Origin: Parafilimonas sp.
Lineage (GTDB): Bacteria; Bacteroidota; Bacteroidia; Chitinophagales; Chitinophagaceae
Assembly (NCBI GenBank): GCA_025927795.1
Contig: JAICKT010000339.1
Location: 1-5,018 of the forward strand
Length of the DNA stretch: 5,018 nucleotides
Direction of reading: 5' to 3'
Shown: piece by piece, positions 1 through 5,018 of the stretch
How the letters are laid out: the number at the start of each line of letters is the position of its first letter
How positions within the stretch are numbered: position 1 is the first letter of the stretch
Made by a program: the position numbers and the translations under genes
The notes under the pieces: model-generated
Databases searched by the model: none
What the model saw: the letters and a program-made list of their open reading frames with translations, nothing else
Told to the model about the DNA's origin: nothing

Positions 1-1
1 A

Positions 2-1219
2 TTAGCGCATGCAAATCCGCAAGCTGTTAATATGGACAGCGCAAAACTTTATTCAACCATTGACAGTATTGCTGCAGATGCGATTGCGCAACATGCAACA
101 CCGGGTTGTGTAGTATTGGTTGCTAAAGACAATAAGATTGTAATGGATAAAGCGTATGGTTATTTAACATACGATAAAAAACAGCCGGTTGATACAAACA
201 CCATTTATGATTTGGCTTCTGTTACAAAAATTTCTTCTACGTTGTTATCTGTAATGAGATTGTATGATGAAGGAAAGCTTGACATTAATAAAACATTGGG
301 TGATTATTTGCCCTGGGTTCGCGGAAGCAATAAAAGTGATTTGGTTTTAAAAGATATATTGCTGCACCAGGCTGGTTTGATTGCGTTTATTCCCTTTTAT
401 AAAGAAACGCTCGATGCGCAGGGAAATCCCAATCCAAATATTTATCATCGCTTTCCTGATTCGTTATATTCTGTGCATGTTGCAGCAAACATGTATATGC
501 GCAAAGATTGGGTTGATACAATGTTTGAACGCATTTTGTTAAGCAAGTTAGAGTTGCCTATAAAATATATATACAGCGATAATGATTTTATTTTTTTAGG
601 AAAGATTGTTCAGCAGATTACGGGTATGCCGTTAGATGAATATGCGGCAAAAACTTTTTATAAGCCGATGCATTTGTACAACACTACATTTAAACCTTTC
701 GAACATATCCCGATAAATAATATTGCACCTACAGAAGATGAGCAGCAGTTTCGTGAACAATTAATTCGCAGTTATGTGCACGACCCGGGTTCAGCAATGT
801 TTGGTGGTGTTGCAGGACATGCAGGTTTATTTAGCAATGTGCATGATTTGGCGATTTTATATTCCATGTTATTAAATGGCGGCGAATGGAATGGCGTTCA
901 TTACATAAAAAAAGAAACGATAGATTATTTTTCGCAATACCATAGTGAAATTAGTCGCCGTGCTTTTGGATTTGATAAACCCGAAAAAGATAATGCCAAG
1001 CGTAAAGAACCATATCCTTGTATAAGTGCGTCACCATTGGCTTACGGACATTCTGGTTTTACAGGTATTTGGGTTTGGAATGACCCCAAATATAATTTAG
1101 AATTTATTTTTTTATCGAATCATGTAAACCCGGAGGGCGGCGCTAATACAAACCTTATTACAATGAATGTGCGGGGTAAAATACTTCAGGCCGTTTATGA
1201 TGCGATGTACAATAAATGA
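2..1219 (+). CDS. Serine hydrolase, class C beta-lactamase fold (5'-truncated; probable C-terminal domain of a GH3-hydrolase fusion)
   Basis: This is a beta-lactamase-related (PF00144) serine hydrolase domain. Numbered from the Met at base 32, the SxxK catalytic motif is SVTK at 63-66 (Ser63 nucleophile, Lys66). The YxN-type motif is YSDN at 181-184, and the third motif is the HxG form, HSG at 340-342. Family-style blocks are TPGCVVLVAKD (23-33), ILLHQAGL (109-116) and GGVAGHAGLFS (258-268). The frame stays open from base 32 back to the window edge (LAHANPQAVN before that Met). There is no signal peptide at the Met, so it is probably internal. From family knowledge, Bacteroidota carry proteins of roughly 950-1000 residues with an N-terminal GH3 (NagZ-like beta-N-acetylhexosaminidase) domain followed by exactly this kind of domain. 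A role in cell-wall glycan or peptide turnover is inference. A stand-alone esterase or penicillin-binding-type protein is the alternative. The stop codon lies 3 bp from the convergent crtY stop. Confidence 0.88.
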   Translation, partial: LAHANPQAVNMDSAKLYSTIDSIAADAIAQHATPGCVVLVAKDNKIVMDKAYGYLTYDKKQPVDTNTIYDLASVTKISSTLLSVMRLYDEGKLDINKTLGDYLPWVRGSNKSDLVLKDILLHQAGLIAFIPFYKETLDAQGNPNPNIYHRFPDSLYSVHVAANMYMRKDWVDTMFERILLSKLELPIKYIYSDNDFIFLGKIVQQITGMPLDEYAAKTFYKPMHLYNTTFKPFEHIPINNIAPTEDEQQFREQLIRSYVHDPGSAMFGGVAGHAGLFSNVHDLAILYSMLLNGGEWNGVHYIKKETIDYFSQYHSEISRRAFGFDKPEKDNAKRKEPYPCISASPLAYGHSGFTGIWVWNDPKYNLEFIFLSNHVNPEGGANTNLITMNVRGKILQAVYDAMYNK

Positions 1220-1222
1220 GAA

Positions 1223-2380
1223 TTAAAAGATTTCTTTAATCGCAGCAGTCAGAAATGTTTTAAGCGAAACACTGTTCATAATTTTTAATTCTTCTTTGAG
1301 AGATGTTTCGTTATCTAAAAATTTAAAAATGATTTGCACAGAATTGTTTTTAAAAAGTTGTGCAAAGATTTTATCGCCACTCATTTTTTTATGTTTTAAA
1401 ACATTCAATAGAATGCTATCATATAAATTAAACCGTTTTTCAAAAAAAGGTTTTGTAAGCAAAGGATTTTTTTCATGCAGCAAAGCGTCAATAATTTTTG
1501 CAGTATGTTTTTGTATAAATTGAAAAGTATAACCGCTGCTCGCTTTTGTATCTCCGCCCGCAATTCCAATATTAATTATTCTGTTATTTCCTTTTGAAAA
1601 TTTATAATTCGTCATTGGAATAACGCCAAACTCTGCATGAAGTATTTTATACTCTTTTATTTTTAAGATTGATGTGATATAATTTTCAAGTGCTGCATTA
1701 TATTTTTCCTGCTGAAAAACTTCTTCTGAGAAAACAGTATATTCAATAAGTGTTTTATTTTTTGCAACAGGTAAAACATAAACGAATGCCGTTCCTTCAC
1801 CCTGACTTACTCTGAAATCCATAAACGTTGCAATGGGTGTATCAAAAATATTTTCAGCAGTTTCAATCATCCATCCTTTAAAATGCTGTAACAAAACATA
1901 GGTATTTTTTTGCTGTAAAGCCTGTTGCTTCCAATCAGTAAAAAAAATACTGTTGAAAATATATTCTGCATGAAATTCTTTGTCAACTGCTTTTACAGCA
2001 GCATAACTTTCATTACTAAAAACGGATTGCACTTCTTCATATATTATATCAATGTTGGGATGTTGTTTTGCTTCAGCTAAAACAGTTGTATATAAGTCAA
2101 TGCCGCGGATCATTTTATATTCATAAGGCAGTAAATCAAATCTTGCTGAAAAATCATTCGAATAAAAATCTATTTGTTGCCAACGATGATAAACAATGTC
2201 TTCAAATAAGCCGGGTTGTTGCTCCCAGAAACACCATGTTCTGTCATTAGCAATTTTTTCAACCTTATCAATTAATAATACTTTTTTATTGCTGAAGTAT
2301 TGATGCTGCATCATGCTGCGCAATAAACTTAAGCCAGCACAACCGGCGCCTGTAATTATGTAGTCGTATTCATTAACCAT
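1223..2380 (-). CDS. crtY: Lycopene beta-cyclase (CrtY-type flavoprotein)
   Basis: The product cyclises the psi ends of lycopene to beta-ionone rings, giving gamma- and then beta-carotene, a non-redox reaction that uses bound reduced FAD at the membrane. The 385-residue length is normal for bacterial CrtY. The N-terminus has the dinucleotide-binding loop GAGCAGLSLL (11-20) after a hydrophobic strand, and an acidic residue ends the second strand (LLID, 35-38). The lycopene-cyclase signature DRTWCFWE is at 46-53. Further family blocks are LLQHFKGW (163-170), FMDFR (186-190), LIEYTVFS (211-218), GVIPMT (252-257) and IGIAGGDTKASSGYTF (271-286). Glu213 in LIEYT is the likely counterpart of the catalytic acidic residue of the FLEET motif in other cyclases (inference). 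The chosen start places the FAD loop at the usual distance from the N-terminus. No other crt gene lies in the window. The gene appears monocistronic: a 222-bp gap with a palindromic repeat precedes it, and a convergent gene follows 3 bp away. Confidence 0.95.
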   Translation of the reverse strand: MVNEYDYIITGAGCAGLSLLRSMMQHQYFSNKKVLLIDKVEKIANDRTWCFWEQQPGLFEDIVYHRWQQIDFYSNDFSARFDLLPYEYKMIRGIDLYTTVLAEAKQHPNIDIIYEEVQSVFSNESYAAVKAVDKEFHAEYIFNSIFFTDWKQQALQQKNTYVLLQHFKGWMIETAENIFDTPIATFMDFRVSQGEGTAFVYVLPVAKNKTLIEYTVFSEEVFQQEKYNAALENYITSILKIKEYKILHAEFGVIPMTNYKFSKGNNRIINIGIAGGDTKASSGYTFQFIQKHTAKIIDALLHEKNPLLTKPFFEKRFNLYDSILLNVLKHKKMSGDKIFAQLFKNNSVQIIFKFLDNETSLKEELKIMNSVSLKTFLTAAIKEIF

Positions 2381-2426
2381 TAATCTGATGCGTTATTAAG
2401 TTGTGTAAATACGCTATTTTCTTAAT

Positions 2427-2504
2427 CGTCATTCGACGAAGGAGAAATCTCTTGAATTTATATCAGCTTTCATCTTATGAGATGTCTCGTTCCTCGACAT
2501 GACG
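2427..2504. repeat. Imperfect palindromic repeat, probable dispersed intergenic element
   Basis: The left arm is 2427-2451 (begins CGTCATTCGACGAAGG, ends AAATCTC). The right arm is 2479-2504 (begins GAGATGTCTC, ends CGACATGACG). They are near-complete reverse complements with a few mismatches and one-base indels, around a 27-base AT-rich loop (2452-2478). From general knowledge, palindromes of the form GTCATTTCGAC...GAGAAATCTC recur in intergenic regions of many Bacteroidota genomes, so this is probably one copy of a REP- or MITE-like family. No ORF, transposase or clear target-site duplication is seen at its edges. It sits between the DUF6569 stop and the crtY start, so it could end the upstream transcript or fold in the crtY leader, but no U-tract follows it on either strand. 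The rest of the gap (2381-2426 and 2505-2602) is plain AT-rich DNA apart from one possible promoter box. Confidence 0.75.
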
Positions 2505-2581
2505 TTCGTAGAGTCAAACATTATCAATTAACTCTAAGTTATGGTACGTGAAATGAAAAGTATAATTAATGTAGCTTGTAA

Positions 2582-2589
2582 CAAATTTA
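2582..2589 (-). promoter_or_regulatory. Possible Bacteroidota -7 promoter box for crtY
   Basis: Read on the minus strand this is TAAATTTG, a full match to the Bacteroidota -7 consensus TAnnTTTG. It lies just after the DUF6569 stop codon and about 200 bp upstream of the crtY start, so a transcript starting here would carry the palindromic repeat in its leader. No TTG -33 element is seen at the expected spacing. In AT-rich DNA such a match can arise by chance, so this is a weak candidate. Confidence 0.2.
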
Positions 2590-2602
2590 AAGTCTAACTC
2601 CC

Positions 2603-3580
2603 TTAAGGGCTGGTGTTATCATAGGCAACCAAATGTATTATTTCTCCATTATAATAATACATTCTGCCGTTTGTTGTAAGATATTTTTTTTGGGTTGTTT
2701 TATCAGGCAAAAATTTATCTGTGAAAGCTTTTATTTCATCATGCTTCTTTACCGGCACACCATCGTCTGGTAAAATGGAATGCACATAACTTTTAATCAT
2801 TTCAATGTATGCAGCAAGGCAAATATCTGAGCCTGAAAATATTTCTGAATTGATTATTCTATCGCCGGTTATTGCAATGAAACCTGCATAACTGCTGTCA
2901 CTTTCCCGCATTTTATTTATAAAATAATGCAGGTAAGAAGTATCATCAAGCGAGCTATCATCGTAAGCTTTTAAATATGCAGACGTTTGATTTTTTTTAT
3001 TTTTTTCAGCAAGCTCTGCATCAATCTGTTTCCAGATTTTGCTTTGACGTTGTGTTTCATCAATCTGTTTTCTTACACGTACATCTGCGGTGCCTGCATG
3101 TTTAAAAGGTCGCGACTTATCATCCCATCTTCCTTTTTCAATACAAAATACAGGCAGGTAATTTTTGTTTCGTCCGGCAGGTATTATAGTTGTTTTACCA
3201 AATGCCCTGTCTTGTTTGCCGCCCTGCACCATTTCTCCGCTCATTAGTAAAACATTATCTTTTGAACGGTTCTTAACAAGCAAAGTAGTAACATCTGCTC
3301 CGCCATCTGCGGTGTTTTCTTTAATAACAATTTTACGTTGCTTCAATGCATCACTAAAACTGATGACTTTGTTATCGAATGCAGTAATATTTTGAAAACT
3401 TTCTGCTCCGCCTTTATCTTTAAAACGAATTGGTATAAGCTGCAATTTTTTAAACGTCCACGGGCTATCGTACTGAACACTTAATTCATTATAAGTAAGC
3501 TGTGCTTTTGTTTGCTGATGAACTAAAATCAACATCAATACAAAAAAATAAATACGGATATTAAGCAGAAGTTTGAGCAT
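2603..3580 (-). CDS. Exported ARPP-1/DUF6569 family protein, function unknown
   Basis: This is a complete 325-residue protein. The N-terminus has a basic n-region (K3, R9), a hydrophobic core (about 10-20) and TKA before Q27, which fits signal peptidase I cleavage near 26/27. The mature protein is therefore probably periplasmic or secreted, and the signal supports the chosen start. The body matches the ARPP-1 (DUF6569) family as I recall it. It has the segment LQLIPI (46-51), a SFSDALKQRKIVIKE block (74-88), LLVKNRSKDNVLLMSGEMVQGGKQDR (100-125) and the signature CIEKGRWDDKSRPF (146-159). The conserved GE...G.KQ.R and C.E.GRW patterns suggest a functional site, but I know of no assigned reaction. 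Residues 170-195 are rich in K, Q and E and may be helical. It is separated from the upstream barrel gene by a terminator and from crtY by a repeat-bearing gap, so it is probably transcribed alone. Family assignment is fairly confident; its role is unknown. Confidence 0.85.
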   Translation of the reverse strand: MLKLLLNIRIYFFVLMLILVHQQTKAQLTYNELSVQYDSPWTFKKLQLIPIRFKDKGGAESFQNITAFDNKVISFSDALKQRKIVIKENTADGGADVTTLLVKNRSKDNVLLMSGEMVQGGKQDRAFGKTTIIPAGRNKNYLPVFCIEKGRWDDKSRPFKHAGTADVRVRKQIDETQRQSKIWKQIDAELAEKNKKNQTSAYLKAYDDSSLDDTSYLHYFINKMRESDSSYAGFIAITGDRIINSEIFSGSDICLAAYIEMIKSYVHSILPDDGVPVKKHDEIKAFTDKFLPDKTTQKKYLTTNGRMYYYNGEIIHLVAYDNTSP

Positions 3581-3600
3581 CAGTAAATATTAAACGCATA

Positions 3601-3620
3601 ATTATAAGCATTGTTATAAT
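3601..3620. repeat. Perfect 7-bp-arm inverted repeat upstream of the DUF6569 gene
   Basis: ATTATAA (3601-3607) and TTATAAT (3614-3620) are exact reverse complements around the six bases GCATTG. The pair lies 20-40 bp upstream of the DUF6569 start codon, where an operator or promoter would sit. The arms are all A/T, so chance is a real alternative. No second copy is seen elsewhere in the window. Confidence 0.35.
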
Positions 3621-3650
3621 ATTATGGTTGAATAAAATTACTTGTTATAC

Positions 3651-3678
3651 AAATAAAAAAGCCACTGTTTAAGTGGCT
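3651..3678 (-). terminator. Rho-independent terminator of the beta-barrel gene
   Basis: On the minus strand AGCCACT pairs exactly with AGTGGCT (3678-3672 with 3666-3660) around a 5-base loop, and is followed directly by a T-rich run (TTTTTTATTT, 3660-3651). It starts about 34 bp after the stop codon of the beta-barrel gene, the expected place for its terminator. On the plus strand the same stem is followed after a few bases by six T (3683-3688), so it could act weakly in both directions, although no plus-strand gene leads into it. It separates the barrel gene from the DUF6569 gene. Confidence 0.9.
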
Positions 3679-3712
3679 CGTGTTTTTTAAGTTGCAGAGT
3701 TGTTGAAAATTT

Positions 3713-5017
3713 TTATTTTCCGCCGCCACCCATTTGCATTCCTTCCTGCAAACCCTGGTTTGCATTTTTACTTTGGCGTTTAAACAGCGATACATCCATC
3801 TTTCCAAAACGATAAGTAAAATTTAATCTTACCATTTGCGGATCGTTTCTCCTGAAATAATCCTGGTAGAAAGCATCGCTTGATGAAATTTGCTCACTGG
3901 TAAGTGTTCTGAAAATATCGCTGATACTAAGTGTAACAGACGCTTTATTTTTAAGGAATGTTTTCTTCACCGCAAAATCTGCTGACCAGAATGGTTTTAT
4001 GTATCCCTGTGAAGCAGACTGTGCCTGCGATGGCGGACCAAAACCACGTTGACCTGAATTAACCGGCAAATTTGTTTTGCTTTGATAATTTGCAGAAAGC
4101 TGAATGGTAAAGTTTGAAGGCAGTTTAAAATTATTATTTAGTTTTCCGAACCAGCTTAACAATGCAGGCTGGGATGGAATAGTGTCCGAAGTATTAATTT
4201 TTGAATTATACACATTCACGTTTGCATTAAAATCCCACCACTTTGTAACATAGTTTACAGAAGTAAATTCAAAACCATAAGCATAGCTTGAATTTGCATT
4301 AATATATGTTCTGATAAGCTCTGTTTTATCAACAGCAGGATCATACTGCGGTCCTTTAAAACTTGTTATAAGATTATTTGTATGCTTATAATATGCTGAC
4401 GCAAGAAACGTGTTGTTTTTACCATACGTTTTGCTGTAAGAAAATTCAAACGAATTAGTAAACTCCGGAACAAGATCAGGATTACCGCGTGTTATATCGG
4501 TGGTATCTGTTCTGTCAGTATAAGGTATCAACTGAAAAAAGTTAGGTCTGTTTATACGGCGCGAATAATTCAATTGCAACTCTTGCCTGTTGCCCAATTT
4601 CTGACTAAGAAAAATAGAAGGGAATAAACTTATTGGATAATTATGTTTGAAAGTTGCTGTATCATTCAAAACACCAGTGTAATCACTGCTTTCTGCACGG
4701 AAGCCAATTTCATAACCAAATGTTTTTATGCTGCTGGTTAAATTAATATATGCTGCATAAACATTATTGGTGTTATGATAATTTACACTTGAGCCCGGAA
4801 GCTTAGTAATAGCTGAACCATTAACAAAGTACAAATCATTTATGTTTGATAGTTTATTGATTTGTGCCCGCAAACCTGCTTCAAGCTTTGTATTTTTTGT
4901 AAGCGGATTGGTATAATCCGTTTGCATAGTAAAGAATTTATTATTACCTGTTGAAAGTTGCTGCTGGTTAAAGTTGCCCGTAAAATTGCCGGCTGCATCA
5001 TAATTTTTATTAGCGTA
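3713..5017 (-). CDS. Outer-membrane beta-barrel family protein, TonB-dependent-receptor-like (5'-truncated, C-terminal part)
   Basis: This is the C-terminal part of a large outer-membrane beta-barrel protein of the Bacteroidota type (OMP_b-brl_3, PF14905), related to TonB-dependent receptors. The frame is open past the Met at 4927 to the window edge (YANKNYDAAGNFTG and on), so that Met is internal and the true start lies outside. Numbered from it, the protein shows repeated amphipathic strands with alternating aromatics. It has the family block YSRRINRPNFFQLIPY (121-136) and then GNPDLVPEFTNSFEFSYSK (148-166). The last strand RLNFTYRFG (367-375) is the usual barrel end. After it comes a 29-residue basic, Gln/Gly-rich tail ending GMQMGGGGK. 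Complete members are about 750-850 residues, with an N-terminal carboxypeptidase-like or plug region that would be encoded to the right of this window. Substrate is unknown; no SusD-like partner is visible downstream. A terminator follows the stop, so this gene ends its transcription unit. Confidence 0.9.
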   Translation of the reverse strand, partial: YANKNYDAAGNFTGNFNQQQLSTGNNKFFTMQTDYTNPLTKNTKLEAGLRAQINKLSNINDLYFVNGSAITKLPGSSVNYHNTNNVYAAYINLTSSIKTFGYEIGFRAESSDYTGVLNDTATFKHNYPISLFPSIFLSQKLGNRQELQLNYSRRINRPNFFQLIPYTDRTDTTDITRGNPDLVPEFTNSFEFSYSKTYGKNNTFLASAYYKHTNNLITSFKGPQYDPAVDKTELIRTYINANSSYAYGFEFTSVNYVTKWWDFNANVNVYNSKINTSDTIPSQPALLSWFGKLNNNFKLPSNFTIQLSANYQSKTNLPVNSGQRGFGPPSQAQSASQGYIKPFWSADFAVKKTFLKNKASVTLSISDIFRTLTSEQISSSDAFYQDYFRRNDPQMVRLNFTYRFGKMDVSLFKRQSKNANQGLQEGMQMGGGGK

Positions 5018-5018
5018 A

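Noticed and set aside
1222..1240. ATTAAA/TTTAAT hairpin just after the hydrolase stop as a terminator
   Set aside because: The stem is entirely A/T, has no following U-tract and lies in the last codons of crtY, so it is too weak to call.
1296..1523. 75-codon plus-strand ORF inside crtY
   Set aside because: It is antisense to a well-supported lycopene cyclase gene, and its product shows no family motif.
2068..2250. 60-codon plus-strand ORF inside crtY
   Set aside because: It is antisense to the conserved N-terminal part of crtY and has no recognisable protein features.
2427..2504. Palindrome read as a Rho-independent terminator
   Set aside because: No T-run follows the stem on either strand and the loop is long; a dispersed repeat fits better.
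2987..3395. Two overlapping plus-strand ORFs (2987-3247 and 3165-3395)
   Set aside because: Both are antisense to the DUF6569 gene, overlap each other in different frames and resemble no known protein.
3581..3650. Promoter boxes for the DUF6569 gene
   Set aside because: TAATTTTA-like near-matches to TAnnTTTG occur, but none has a TTG box at proper spacing, and such matches are frequent in AT-rich DNA.
3622..3807. 61-codon minus-strand ORF across the end of the barrel gene
   Set aside because: It overlaps the barrel gene's 3' end in another frame and reads through the Rho-independent terminator, so it is not a plausible gene.

Overview
The window looks like ordinary chromosomal DNA of a member of the Bacteroidota, most plausibly a Chitinophagaceae-like or related pigmented genus. 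This rests on the AT-rich sequence, the absence of obvious Shine-Dalgarno sites, a Bacteroidota-type outer-membrane beta-barrel protein, a serine hydrolase domain of the kind found fused to GH3 enzymes in this phylum, and a bacterial CrtY-type lycopene cyclase. The taxonomic call is inference from protein style; no rRNA or marker gene is present.

Layout: (1) bases 2-1219 (+) are the 3' part of a gene that runs in from the left edge and encodes a class C beta-lactamase-fold serine hydrolase domain, probably the C-terminal half of a GH3-hydrolase fusion. (2) 1223-2380 (-) is a complete lycopene cyclase gene (crtY), convergent with the first gene, with only 3 bp between the two stop codons. (3) 2381-2602 is a 222-bp gap holding an imperfect palindrome of about 78 bp (2427-2504) that resembles a dispersed genomic repeat. 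(4) 2603-3580 (-) is a complete gene for a secreted ARPP-1/DUF6569 family protein of unknown function. (5) 3581-3712 is a 132-bp gap with a 7-bp-arm inverted repeat and a clear Rho-independent terminator. (6) 3713-5017 (-) is the 3' part of a gene that runs out of the right edge and encodes an outer-membrane beta-barrel protein related to TonB-dependent receptors.

The four genes do not form an evident pathway. The terminator after the barrel gene and the repeat-bearing gap before crtY suggest three separate minus-strand transcription units. CrtY closes the rings of lycopene to give beta-carotene-type pigments, but no other carotenoid gene is in view. The hydrolase, the DUF6569 protein and the beta-barrel are all likely envelope or exported proteins. 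I found no mobile element with a transposase, no CRISPR array, no tRNA or rRNA, and no convincing undescribed multi-gene system.
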